Assembly (NCBI GenBank): GCA_963513935.1
Contig: OY740772.1
Coordinates: 104,865,989 to 104,929,988 of the forward strand
Source: Aphrophora alni
Taxonomy: Eukaryota; Arthropoda; Insecta; Hemiptera; Aphrophoridae
DNA length: 64,000 bases
Direction: 5' to 3'
The position numbers were made by a program, and so were the translations under genes. Numbering within the stretch: position 1 is the stretch's first letter; each line of letters opens with the position of its first letter. Below the pieces are notes generated by a model. It worked only from the letters and a program-made list of their open reading frames with translations. It searched no databases and was not told where the DNA came from. Of the stretch, positions 26,801 to 41,929 are shown in pieces.

Positions 26801-29800
26801 TCCCGGGACAACAGTGTGTAGTATATATTTGTGTATTGTGATGTCTCTCAAACTAAAACGTTTAACTTTAAACCTTACATACTATAATTTTCTCCCTTTT
26901 TAAATTTATATTTTCTTAGTTTGCCTATTTGTTTATTCAGTACTGTAGTACGAAATGATTAATAAATAAAGAATAAATACCAATGTTTAATTTATTTCAC
27001 TTTTATTGACCGTATATGCACTGAAGTAATGAGCTTTATTATACAGTAGGTTAATGAATATATATAATTTTCTGAATGTGTTTAATATCATAACAAGACG
27101 CTATTGTGGTGGTTTATCATGCATTATCAGCCGGCCTATATAACTGCATCTCTCCTGATAGTGAACACTTCTAGATAGCGGACATTTTATGTGGTCTAAG
27201 TAGTGTTCATAATTTGGAAGTTTCACTGTATTAAAAATAAATGATTCAAGCTACAGTAGTGGCTGTCCTCAAATGCCAAGTTTTTCACTAGATTTAAATC
27301 AAATGCTGAATTTTTCACTATCAAAATATTTTTTTGAACACTTTTACTAACTGATTACTGAGTATTTTTTTTGTTATTAACTAGGAACAATCTTATAAAT
27401 TGTTTAACTGGACATAGGCTGAAGGGGGTGCAGATTTTGTTATAGAATCCCATAAAAATAATTAAAACTACCGTAATTAATTGTAAGGTTCAGTATATTT
27501 CATTTGGTATCATACTCAAAATTATTATTAAAATGTGTTTAATTGAATGTGTGATAATTATATTATTTTGAATTCTTAAGAAATTGTTGTTATTGATAAA
27601 AACAATCTATTTGTGTTGTAAACACATTTCTTACTTGTTTAAGCTTGGTGCATTCAGCTTGCATTTGATGTAACTCGGTCACAGTTTGTGAGTTATTGTC
27701 TTCATACTTCTGTGCTTCAGTGCGAGCTTCCTTCAATCTATGTTTCAATTCTTTTAACGATGTTTCAAGTTCTTGAATTTCTCCTTCATATGTTTCTTTC
27801 AAACGTCTATTCAAACACAAAAAGACTAACCTTTATTATTGTGTATATATCTTATATATACTACTCTATAATTGAATACAAAAATTTTCTAGCCACGTGT
27901 ATATATTTTTACCCTGTAATTAATTGTTCAACATCTTGAAACTGATGTCTGTGTGCTTGAAATGAACTTTTATAACTCTGTTTGATGTCATGTGTCAAAA
28001 TTTTTATGGATTGACAAAAAAAGCCAACTGGTAAAGACACCTTTAATTATATCGGGAGCATACTTTAATTAATTAATTTAAGATTTCATAAAAAAAAAAA
28101 AGTGTGATTTGTTAAGTCTAGAGGACACCAGTGGTGGCGATAAGACCCGCGGGCCCCCCCCCCAGTTAGTTTGTTCATCGGGCCTCCCCTCTCCTAATAA
28201 TCTTTAAAAACATTATTACAGGTATTTCCACCTAAGCTTTGCACTTGGGCTTGGCGCTGCAGTGTTGGCGGGGGGTGGGTGGATGCTAGGCAAAGACCTT
28301 TCTGCGAACATTCTACTACTGACTCACAACATACTAAGTTTTATTAGTTTTAACTACTGATGTAGACATCACTTAATTAATAGAATTTCGTATTTCACCT
28401 ATTATAGCGCCTTCATGCAGGCCGCGAGGACAGTTGATGCAACCCGCATGACTGCAGACAATGTTTAATCTTCCCCTTCCGGACCGGATGTTTATCTTTT
28501 CGCCGGCCAGCGCCGGTGAGTCACCGCGATGAGCGGCATAGCGATAGCTGTATTACTTATCGGCCAACGGTAAACAATACACATACTTCGTATCATGACA
28601 TTAAATAATAAATACTGCTCTCTAAAAAATAATGGTTATTGCCGTTTTGGATGCACGATACACAATCTTGTCTGAAGACATTTTACCTTATTTTAGTAAT
28701 TTCTTGACAATACTCATAAAAATATTGTTATGATAGTGGGGGGCCCACGTGGCAAGGCCTGTCGCAGATCCGTTTTCCGGTAAAATTTCCCGAAAAATCC
28801 CGGTCAAGGCTTGCGGGCTCCCCAGCTCGCGGGCCCTCTATCGCCGCCACTGGAGGACACCCTCTCTTAAGGGAGAAATACATTCAGATTTATTGTATTC
28901 AGATCTAGGCCTGCGATATGATTTACAAAACTTAAGTCAAGTTACTAGTCATTAATATAGTGTACATAAACATAAAGAATACTTTGTTGATATTTTAAAG
29001 TTCAAAAGATGTTACACAATTTTTTAATACAAAAAAAAAAATAAAATACAATTCAATGCTAAAAGTATATAATCTCTGTCACATCTACATACTCACTTGA
29101 TTTTGTTATCAATTGCTTGCTCCTTGGTTGTAGCTTCTGTCTCTAACTTTCTAATTATCATTTCTATATGCCTGTCTCTTTCTCTCTTCAATTCTTGTCT
29201 AATCATTGCTTCTTTCTCCAATAGTTCAGCATTTTGTCTTGTCATCCACACTTCTTTCTCAGATTCGACAATGTCGTGTAACTTTTTGATTTCTTCCTGT
29301 ACATTATAATAACATATTTACATATATTTCTATTCTACCTGATTGTCTCAAATTGTAAGACAGTTTAGCTACACCAAATATAAAATTATGATTGTTTTTA
29401 AAAATTGCACTAAAAATGTTGAAATAATCTCCGATTAATAAATGCATGTTTATTTTGCTCCCACTTACGTTATGGGCACGTGAAAATGTTTCGTTGTTTC
29501 TTTAGTTATAGACTTGTTGTATTGCAACTGAAAAGTTTGCATACAATTTTCACATCAGAGGCAATTTTAAAACACATTCTTCAATGAAGAAGAGAGTGGT
29601 AGTCACATTTTTAGAAATCGTGATTAATCACAAATCAACTGACCTAAGATTACAACTAGTTTAAATAGGTCTAGTATACTACCAGTCTAGTAAATTATTA
29701 CATTATCATTAAAGAAATAACAAAAATGTATAAAAATACAAATTATTATGATAATAATAATTGGTTTTTATTTTTTTCACATTACTCACGAATTGTAAAT

Positions 29801-32651
29801 TTCTTTTAAATGTAGTAATTCATGGGTTGGGGTCATAACTCACACATTTCACCAATATTTGATCGAAAGCCACTTAAACAGATTTTGGAATATATGGTCT
29901 TTTAGGATGGAATCCATGGTTCATTTTCCCTTTTTAAATAATAATTACCAAAGCGGCATTTTTTAGAAATGTTGATCAATATATTTTATTCAGGTCCATA
30001 GCGGCTAAATTTTAGGAAAAATTGATGAAAATTTAATCTGATTTTGAGGAATTGGAATTTTGGTTTTATTTCACTTACCTCCGAATTTTGAATTTTTGTA
30101 CGGAGTTCATGAGAAATGGTATGTAATATTTATGCAAGGTAATAATGCAAAGAATATGTTTGAATAATTCCAAAGTTAATAGAACAGTCTAAAAGAAACC
30201 CTTCCTTCAACGTTCATTGGTGACTCCAAACTGGTAACAAAACATCATATAAACTGACTCACACCATATTCACAACTAAGTATAAAATGCAATATCCATT
30301 ACCTCAAGTATAATTACAGTTTCAAAATAACCGCACGACCAAAATACACCTTATCTGAAATTGTTAAAACTTAATTGGTCGATTTTTATTTTCTAGCAAC
30401 AGGAATTTATGGTTTTTAAAGAGTTTTAATAAGGTATCACAAATCATGTATCCATTAGATATTTTTGAGTGAGGAGGGAGGGGTTTTATTATTTTATTTT
30501 GTAAGTATGTATTCTAAGGTTCTCCTAAAGGTGAATTGTCCTGAGAAGAGACAATTCATATGCATATATCTTTTAGTCTTTTAAATAATAGAGATGATAA
30601 AATCACTCTGTACATACAGCAGGCATTACTCTTTTGCATTACCAATACGTAGTAAGTTAAGTGTTGTAACATTTAACATTTGGTTATAATGTATATATTT
30701 TGTAGTATACAATTCAAATGTATACTGTAGCCATTTTGGAAGATGTCGGAAAAAACAAAATATATAAAATCGACATCTACCATTACTCAATGACTATAAA
30801 ACAGAACAGTACATACCTGATGTTTTACTTCTTGATCCTTCATCTTTTCTTGCAATTTCTGATGTACTTGTTGCCATTCTTTTTGCATATCTGTTTGTTT
30901 CTGTTCTATTATCATTTGTCCCTCTCTTTCTATTGCTTCTCTTTCTCGTCTCACTTCATCTAACATACGTTTCCTTTGTTCTTGGTAACTCTTTTCCAGT
31001 TCCCCAACTTCCAGCTCCAACCTTTTATTAAACAAAAAATTATGACTAATTATTTTGTTACAACTGTGCTGTTAAATTGCTGAAATATATAACATCTTAC
31101 TGTGTTGCCGACAGTGTTTCCTTATTTACTAGGAAACAATAATTGTATTATTTGATTCACTTTACAAACCTGTGGTATATTTTAGACAAAAAGATAATGA
31201 ATACATCAAAATTAATTTTTCAAACTAAGGTTCCTCAAAAAGGAATGGAAACAATTTTTTTTTTTTAATTTTCACCATTGTTTTGAAATATGTCAGTGTC
31301 TGGAGACTTGGAAAACATGGTTTCAAATTTTTCAATTTAATATGAGATCTATCACTTTGTTAAATTTTGTGGTAGTCCATATTATATATTATTTCGTTGT
31401 CTTGACTAAATTAACACATTTTTCTTATGGAATTTCACCTGTAAGAGAGAGAGAGAGACTTTACAGTAAAGAAACTGTCATTAAAAAATTAATTAATTTT
31501 TTATGACTTTCAACTTGGTCGACTCATTAAAAATCTGTGCATTAAAATGTCTCCAAATCCCTTTAGAGGTTTCTGATAAAAATAAATAAAATGCATATAG
31601 ATTACCACATCTTGTTCTTCAAATTTTGTTTATGATAAATGTATTCAAAAGCTAATGAGAAAGCAAAACACCAATTACAACAAATGTTGGTTCCTACCAT
31701 ATTGAATATTTTAACTTGTAACTTATACAAATTTTAATTTTAATTCTGAATTAAAAATTTTTTTTTACTAAATTATCTCATAGTGAATTGTTGTTACGAT
31801 TTATTTCACCTCTACTCTTATAAAACAACAAACAAGTGATCACTACTATCTTATAACGAATGGATGAACTTTTTTGGCTTTCAAATTTCCAAGCGAAATA
31901 TAACTAAACAAAATAATATATATTTATTGAAATCTGTTTTGGTGTGCTTTCTTACTGGGACACAAAAAGACCAACTGAATGTGAATACAATAATCAATTA
32001 CTTGTTACTTGATTGACCTACTACAGGATATGCCCGAGTGATACAATGATCAGTCTTAACAATTTGAACCACGAAACAGACCTTCTTTTCATTTAATTTA
32101 TTTAAAATAGTAATCTAAAAAGTAGGAAATTAAATACTTCGGAAATTTTAGTAATCAAGATTATTTTGTAAATACAGAAGTTTAGTTTAAACAATCAGGT
32201 AAAATCCTTACTCTTTCAATATTTGTATAGGCGTTATGACCATAGTAGTTCCTCCTACACCTTTTTATAACGTACTATTTGAAGTTTATATTATATTTGT
32301 AAAGTAAAGGTATTTTGTTAATATATATATATTGCTTTCTAATATTTTTCCGTAGTCTGTGTTATGCTGTCTCGTAAATACTGTGTTTGTGTTTCATTTA
32401 TTTATAATATACTAATAATTATTTATAAAGGTTAATTAATCACCAGGTAACAACTATTCTAACCAGTAAGGACTTGTTTGAATCCTCGTGATTTAGTCAA
32501 ACTGAATCAGTCAAACACCCTAGTACTATTCTAGGGTTGATGAAATTAACGTTAATTTATTTAGTTAATACTTAAATATTTATTAGATCATTTAACATAT
32601 TTGTATTAAGTTAACTATGCAATTTCACCCAATTATTTGGATAAATGTCTC

Positions 32652-32711
<60 letters not shown>

Positions 32712-35700
32712 TATATATATATAAATATATATATAAATTGCTTTAAGCTTAACTACAAGATATTGTTTGTTAAAATTTTGTTTTAAGCCTTGATATGAAA
32801 TCCACACAGCAAAGCCGAGTAAAACTGATGAAAAGTGACTGCTTCATTGTACTAACAACTTTCTTTAAAAGAAACTTACCTGTGTCGTGTTGCTTCTCTC
32901 TCATGTGCTATAGCTACTTCCTTATCTGCCAAATCCTGTTCTCTTTGAGTTGCTAAACGTCTTGACCATGCTGTGTCAGATTCTTCAATTTGTCTCTGAT
33001 GTACTCGTCTCAACTCGGATATTTCCTCTTGGTGTACTCTTGTCATCCTATCTAACTCAGGCTCTAAGCCTTTCACTGTCAATTCCTACAGACACAAGAT
33101 ACAAGGATTACTAATCACAGCCTCCAGATTTGTTTTCTCTTCTAAAAAATTGAAAATAAATCAAACTTACTTTAATTTTTTTAGTCTTCAAATCAATCCA
33201 TCGATCTCGTCTTGTTTTTTCTGCTGTTGCATATTTTTCTTGAGATTTTTTAATTTCTATTTTGTGACGTTCCTCTATAGTTCTAATAGTATTAAGATGT
33301 TTTTCATCCATTTCTTTAACAATCTTTTCACACTGTTCAGCCAGTTGTCGTTTTTCATTCAATATCTAAAATAAATCAAAATCAATAACATAAACCATAA
33401 ATATTACAGGAATTAATTAGAGGGAAATGTCAGTGATGAGGTAATGTAAACAACAAATTCCAAAGAGCATACGTCTCAAATTTGAGTGTGTTTATGTTTT
33501 TATTTTAAATTACAATTTCTAAAGAACAAATTTAGATAGTGAATTTCAATTTTGTACATAGACGTGAATAATTGTGGTTAATATGTATACACAAAATACA
33601 TATTTCATATAAGTCAATTCCAAAAAGACACTAATTCAAATTTTGAATTCCAAATATATTAAGAAACCAGTTCACTGTCAAATAAAATCATATAGTGGTT
33701 TAACACACAAATTACAAGTGATAAGATTGACTTTTAACATTGACAATATCTTAATTTTTTTGTAACCTAAAGGATAAATTAAGATATCTGTAAAGAATTT
33801 GATTCCTTGTAATTGTATAGAGCAGCATATTCTCACAAGACATACTAATTTAGGTGAAGTGTTATCAATTTTGTTACTACAAATTATTTGTGTGACAATC
33901 ACGTTGGTCTTTTGGTTTCATGTATTTTTTATTTTTTATCTGTGAAGTCACCTTTGGAATGATTTAAAATCATTGTGAATTGAAAATTATGATTGAATAA
34001 AAATTCAATGTGTTTGAATGTATGTTTTATAATTCTGATATTCAGTGATTGCCTGAAACTGCATCACGTATAACGTAAGAGATATCTGAATAAAGAATTA
34101 GTTGACATATTATTATACCGGAATTAAAATAATTGATTATTTAATGATTTCCAGAGTTTTAAAGATAACTAAAATGAGCAGCAATTTTGATTATTATAGC
34201 TGTTATTGAAACTATTTTAATCAAATTGGCAATATAGTTTTTCCTTTATTCCTAAACTGAATAATTAAAAAAATCTGGGCTATTTTATATTGTTTATTTA
34301 TTTGTTGAAGGTTATACTAACTTAAGATGGTATGAGAAAATTCTTGTATGTTCTAAGAAAGTTAACAATAACTTTTTTCTACATTATCTCGGTTATCCAC
34401 AATATGAATATTGTCCTTTACGTCAAATCAAAAATAAAAACGACATCATCTACTGTGTTAAAAATCAACAAATTTGATTTTTTGTACATTTTTATTTTCC
34501 TACATATAATGTAGTATAGGGAAAGTTATATGTATGGGTCAATAAATCGATTTCTAGTATTTTGCAGATATATCTGTTTTTAAATCCTCAGAGTCAAAAA
34601 AAGTGGTTTTCGGAATTATGTATATCTGTCATTTGTCTACCATCTGTTACATTTGCCGACTGTCACAAAGTCTATTAAGAAGTTAACACACAAAAACTCG
34701 TTAAGATAATTTGGCTCTAAACACATCAGTGCTTGCTGTTAAATTCGTGGTACTTCCCCAGCCCCATCATACAATGTATTATAAGCAGATCCTTTTAATG
34801 TAATACCCGAAAGCTGGTTTCTTAGGCCTTGTAGGAAATGTTAAATTATACTGGTAGTATAATTATAAAGGTCTTGTCCAGCATACAATAAGTTTATTTA
34901 AAAACAATTGTTACACAGGTTTTCTGAACCTCATATATCAAACATTTCTTGTCCTCATATAGTAGAGAGATAGGGTTGGTAAGATTACATGCAGAATTGA
35001 AGTCTAAAAAGAGAACATAAAATTTAGACCCTAGCTCTCGAATTCTCTAATAGCATTAGGGTAAGAAGAAAACAATAGTTGGTGAAGAGAGATCTAATAG
35101 AAAAGGTGAAAGAGAGGGATCTAATCCGAGACAGGAAAAGAGGTGTTGATTTAATTTAGGACTACCAGACCTATACTCACTAGAGGTGCACCTCTGAGGG
35201 TATCTAATTTATTTTGTTATAAGTTGAATAACGCAAAATATGAAAGAAAAAAAAAGAAAGAAAAAAAAGTTTAAAATGTCCACCATTTTGACTTTTTGAA
35301 TTTGATTTTTCTGAATTTCAATAGGGTTCTACTTAAGCACACTTTAATCACCTATACCAAATTTCATGTACCTATCCTAATATTTGTGGCTACTATTGTG
35401 CTTATATACTGACGACAGATGGATGACATATAAAAAAACCACTTTTTTGGATTCGTGAGGCCATAAAACGACAAGATTGGTCAAAATATTATCTGATTTT
35501 TAAATTAATTCTGTGGGTAACTTCCTACCTGATCAATAAACTTCTGGTTTCTCTTTAAGGTTGTTTCTTCCTGATCTTTCTGTTGTTTCATTAAATCCAA
35601 AGTATGTTTGTGTTTCTGTTTCAAAGCTTCAAGACTTGCATTGAGTTCTTCTATTTGTAAAGTCAGTTTCATTACTGTCTGTGCTAAGTCCGCACTGTTC

Positions 35701-38700
35701 ATATTTAACAACTCTCCAAAGCGAGAATTGGAAACTGCAGCACTACATTCAAAAGTACAAACAATTAATACTTCAAGACTTGTAATATCTTCTTCTATTT
35801 GTGAAGTTAGAGTGGGGCTTTGCTAAATTTATTACTGTCTAGTTAAGATATATTACAGAAACATTTGGAAACAGTGTGTATTGTATATAAACACAATTAT
35901 AAAATTATCTTACAAAATCCAGGTGATGACTAGATAATAGAGTTTGCTCATTCAGATTCCTATTATTATCATTCACATGAACAATATTTTTATATTCTTA
36001 AAAATTGACTTAGTCAAATTTTTCTACAAAATACTCAAGACTATAAATCAAGTTTGGACCTAATGAAGCTTTGTATGTATGAAAAATATTGAAAAATTGT
36101 ATTGAGAAAAGTTCATTAGTTTAACTTTCGTCTGTCGGACTACGCAATCTTGGATTCCATTACATCTGACAGAATTATGGGTGTGATTGGGAAGTTCAGA
36201 AAAACTTGTCGTATGACAAACAAATGTTTATGATTAGTGACAGTTTAAAATTTTTCAATAATACTGAAAATATTTTAATTTGAAGTGGTTTTCTGGAGGG
36301 GGGGATTTTTATTGCTTTATCTACAGTTTTCACTAATTACAGTGAAATTTAAAAGTTTGTATATGATTATGAATGCAAGATGATATTATTTTAGTGATAT
36401 ATACAGAATTGGAATAATTTATTTTTATTGGTCTTCAACCAAAACCATGTATACTAGTTACTACAATAATTGAAAAATATTTACAAAAAAATTGTGGTAT
36501 ATTATGAGATTTAATATTTGCATAGAAGAAAAATTAAAATTTTAAAACAACAAATTATTATAATTGTTCGGTACTTTTTACTTTAGTAGTCCAACAATGA
36601 AAATGTATGATTATTGTTTCACTTATGATTCTAGGATTAGAATCACATTTCAGTAAACTGAACAAAACAGTTACACTTGTTTTAGAAAGTGTATTAACCT
36701 ACAGATTGAAAAATAATGAATGGCAATGTGGTATATTTGTAACTTGAACAAACTAAATCAAAATCATTACAACTGATTAAATGTACAAATATCGCCTTAC
36801 TTCACAGCTTCTGACGTGTCTGTGTGTGTGAAAGTTTCCACCGTCGAGCTTCTATCCACTTCATCCAGGAAATTGAGAATTTCTCTGTAATAACAAAATA
36901 TTAAATAATGCAGCAGAAATTAATAATTAAAATATTAATGTAATTAAAAATAGTAGGCATTCAAAAGTGTGTTTGAAAAATGTAATATATAGTTATGATT
37001 AAATGGACATTAATACCAAAACATGAAGATTTGTTTGATTAAAAGCAACCTGAGGTATTTCAACAAATGACAGTAAATTTGTCAAGGCTTACATATTTTT
37101 TAAACTTTTCTTAAAAAATAAATAAATTTACCATAATTTTATATCCCTCATATGAATGAATCTGTCATAACTGATAACCTAAACAAATTTTTTCCATTTC
37201 AAAATTATAATCATTTAACTGTTGGCTAAAGTAAAATATTCCTATTGGTTTCAGTCTACAAGCATGGATAAAATAAATGTTAGCATAAAAAAATGAGTGA
37301 AGCGATAAAGTATGAGTTAAAATAGGAGACACCATTTCACATCCTATTCTGACTGATCTTGTCAACCATTGGAAAACCAAGGGACATGGGGTTATTTAAA
37401 GATGTAAACAAGGCTCAAATATGATTTCATGACCCCCTTATCACCCTAAAAATTCAGGTTCATGGGAAGGTTTCTTTCGATGAACCATTCTCTGGGTGCA
37501 GTACTGGAGAGGTTGTTAATCATAATTCTTTTCATAGTATGAATATAAATATATAATAATATTTAGAAATAAAATTAAAGTATTTTGCTAGAGACGTATG
37601 TTAATAAATATATGATTAATGTTTAAACTAACCTAGCACTAGAAGAGGTAGATATGGTTTTAACAGGCGAAGACACAACAGAGCTAGTTTTCAATAATGC
37701 TGTGAACAAAATGCATTAGTCATTAGTGAATTATCTATTATAAATTTAGTTATTTATTAGACATTACCCATTGGTGAATAATTCAGTATTGTTTCAATAT
37801 TTGTTTGTGTCAGGAGTTAATGGATAAATAGCAATTCAACACATTCCTGATAACACCTAATATTTGATCACCTGTTTAGTGCCTGTCCATCCTGGAAATT
37901 GTCCAGCCTTATAGAAGCAATCCTTCTTTTTACTTCTGCCTTTATTTTTCATTATATACTTGATAATATCTAGCTGTTACTCTCATTCACAAATTAATCT
38001 TCATTCTATTTTTTGTGACAAGAACAACATTTTATGTCACCTAGGAACTACAGAGCTTTTCACATCTAAAAATACAAAGTACTCCTCATATAAATCCCCT
38101 GGCCTCTATGTCAGCGGAGATCCCTTATTATGACTTCTGACAATTTTCTAGGAGAATCTAAGTGAACTAAGTTTTGATGGTACACTGACAGTCCACCATA
38201 TAGTACGGAGTTCCAAATATCCTAACCAGCTTGTGTGGCTTCTCTATCAGTTGGTAAAAAATCTTATAATAATCTTGTACTGCTTGGATTAGATTTGTAC
38301 TGGGAGGGGTCCTAATTCTTATGACCAAGATTTGTTCTTTTAATCTAGTTATAATAATGTTGTGGGCAGATAATAATATTTATGTATTCATAAGGCTTGA
38401 TTAACTCACCAGTACATCTTGTACAACTCTGTCCATGAAAACAGTTTAAAGGAAAAAAATAATGAGTAAGAAAATATAGATTTTAATAAGTTTATAAATA
38501 CCTTTTAATGGTCCGCCAGCAATCTTCATCTGTTTTTATATGCACTTAGTCATTGCCATCATCAGTAGAATGTGAAAAACATAGTATATATTTATTGTAC
38601 AAAATGAAGGGATAACATGTACAAACAAAACAATACTTTTAAATACATTGTACACTTTAGAGTAAGAAGAGTCCATGTCTCCTATGGACATTTTCCGATT

Positions 38701-41700
38701 AAACTTTGTTAGGAACTCTAGATTGAGGATATTTCTCATAATATGTATCCATGTTTCTTTCATTAAACAAGTTTGGATGTAACTTTCAACAATAAAAACA
38801 TGCTCTTTAACCGTATATGATGGAACTTTTCATTAAGATTAACAGGGGGGGGGGGGGGGGTAGTGCTTCAATAAAGTATATCAAACAAATCAGAAATCTG
38901 ATTGGGATAGATACCAAGAAGGTTCTTTAAAAAGGAAAGGGCAAAGCTGGATTACTTTTCACCTCACAATTAGGACTCAAGAATATTTTAGATAAGAAGA
39001 GAATTGTCCACGATGTTAAGGTTTTAATAGAGAGCTCAGAACTGATTGTGAGGATGTAAGGAAGCAGCTTCTTCTACCACACTTTCCAAAAAGTCGACGG
39101 AAAAGCACAGAAAAAGTGCCCATTTGAAGGAACGGGTAAGAGATATAATCACTGAGGGAAAAGGGTACAATGGCGGGTGGATATATACACCCATTTAAAG
39201 TCACAGTATACAATGGTATTTTTTTGGCACTTGTAGTGAAGAGAATGGATATAACACATGAGCACTTGATCAGAATAGATTCAGCCTTGTACTCTCAACA
39301 TTCCACAGGCATGGAGACGGATTTTAGAAGTCTTTGTTCCTAAATCAGGTAAACACTTCCATAATAATACTAACGCATTTATACTGATAACTTCTCTTTC
39401 ATTACAACTATTAAATACTAAAAATAAAAAAAAACAGGAACATTTTTTGGTGGACAGCCAAATGTCAGAAAGTTATTTCTCTTCCAATCAGAATACACAC
39501 TTTTTATGAAGGTATATAGAGACTGCATTATATATTTTGGAGAGTAAGGATAATGCATTTTGAAGGGTTTACCGACTCTTCTTCCAAAGATGCATTTAAT
39601 AATGAATTCAAAGATGGACTACATTAAGGACACAAGCCTGGAGTAATTAAATTCTGGATTCAAAAGGTACTGGAAGAGCATGGTATGACTTCAATCAATG
39701 GCGGTGTTGAAGTGGTGTTTTTGCCTATTTGTGTAATGATGAATCTCAATTCTATTTTATGCACAGGCATGATTCTGTTCAGATACAATGGAGGTGGTAT
39801 AAGACCTTATAATGTATTATAAGCATGGTGAGATGAAGAAGACTTACAGATTTATTTTTGCAAAATGAACAAAAGAAAGCTTTGACGATCTAAAACTCCT
39901 AATCACAACCAATATTTTTGTACGTTAGTTTCACTGAGCAAAGGTACAAAAATAAAACGAGTACACATATTATTCATTCAGATGATTTTGAAAGAATAGT
40001 TTATTTATTCTCTGCAATGTAATGTGAACGGTTATATTTAGTTGTAAAAAATTAATGTTGTCTTACTCACATGGCTCCAAGTCTTCAGTTTCTAAAACTT
40101 TGAGTATGCTTACAATGTCTTCATATGATGCTCCTTCACCACCTCTTATTGATTCCTAATTAATAAGTACAAGTAATCTAAAGTTGACAAGACTGGATTA
40201 CTTAGAGTGAACAATTTTATTGGCATTAGTTATGGAAAGAAGTTACAGAAAAAGTGATTACATGACACCCTTTTAATCCCCAGTTTCTGTTAAAACCATA
40301 AAATGTTATGTGGTCATAGTTTTCTTCTCTTACTCATGTGTGTTAGTGTAGTGATATGTTTAATTCTTATATGTTATTGTACTGATACACAGTTATGTAT
40401 ACCTATAATTCTGTTTGTTAGTTTAGATACTGTATTTAAATAAATATATTGTGAACAATTATTTTATTATTTTTACTAATCTGGTGAGTCAGAATATATT
40501 TAAGACATAATAAACTAATATTGCAATGTAACTTTAATATTAAAAGGTGTGTTTCCTTATTCTTTACATATTTCAAATAATTTTGATTTGCTTCTCATAT
40601 TAAAGATACACATACTATACAAATGTTTAAAAAATATTTTCATTACTGTTGATACCGATGGTTCTTGGTGGAATTCCATGTTTAAAGATAATAAAACACA
40701 ATTTTTTTTATTTTGTAATATCCACTTTTTATTAGTCTAGCCGATCAATGGTTTCGCATGCTAAGGCATTGACAAGGCTGCATTACAGTCTGTAATACAG
40801 CCTCGTCAATGCCTTAGCAGGTGAAACCATTGGTCGGCTAGACTAATAAAAAGTGGATATTACAAAAAAATAAATAAATTGTGTTTTATTATGTTTAAAA
40901 AATAGTTTCTATCTATATCTAGTGAAATTAAATAAATATGAAAATACTTTGATGTTTATCTTATAACATAATTTGCTATTATTATACATTATAATTTGCT
41001 ATAATTTATATTAAAAGTCTGAGATTCACCTATCTGAAGAGACAATGTGTCGCTTGGTTATATACATACTTATTCTATTCTTAGTCCCGACACCTGATGG
41101 GTAATCAAAGTTTTACTGCAATTAACCTAAGAGTTACAAATACTTTATAAGGATCAAATTTTTACTTTAAAATGTTGTTCATGTAGAAATAATGATTTAA
41201 AATAAATATAAATAAATAAAATTCATTACCGTGTGAATTCTCACACAATGTATGGTTTTGCTGACTTATATAAACATAAAATCCATAATTTCTTTCCACT
41301 TTTTTTATCATAAAAAATTCCATCTTGCAATTGATCATAAGACACATTATGAAGCAAATATTATTGAATATTGTAAGCCTAAACTTAAAAAGAATGTTTG
41401 GTGTATTTATACTCTAAATTGCAAATTGCTACATTGAATGGTTTGGCTACAATTTCTAACAAAGGGACAGACACTGCCTTGAAAACACAAGGGTATCAAT
41501 CAATGATATCTTAAACATTGGTAAATCCTTACTTTTTAATTAAATGGTTTATTTCTCTTAAATAATAGGCTACAGAGCATCCACTTATCTTGCTGCAGGT
41601 TTGATCGTGTTTGATGGCATTCCGTTTTTTAGTGTGTTCAAACTATTCTCCCATATTTATTAGTTTAAACAGATATAAAATAAAGAGCTTAAAAAAAAAA

Positions 41701-41885
41701 ATTTAACAAACTTTCATCTTGAGATTTGAGATTAATTACCAACAAATTATTTTAAACGGCCACCATTTTCAAATTAGGCAACCGAACAGCATATTCAAAC
41801 TATTCATAAAGAATATCTGTGCCAAATTTGAAAAATAATTGATAAAAATTGTGGTTACTAAACAGCAGTAACACATACGCATAAG

Positions 41886-41929
<44 letters not shown>

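Noticed and set aside
32625..32807. Ile/Tyr-repeat frame
   Set aside because: Translation of a TA microsatellite.
33150..33374. Plus-strand Phe-rich frame
   Set aside because: Shadow of CEP131 exon 9 on the other strand.
35730..35734. Nearer CAG as acceptor for CEP131 exon 8
   Set aside because: It would put the exon out of frame with the phase-2 donor of exon 7; the TGTAG at 35743 keeps the frame.
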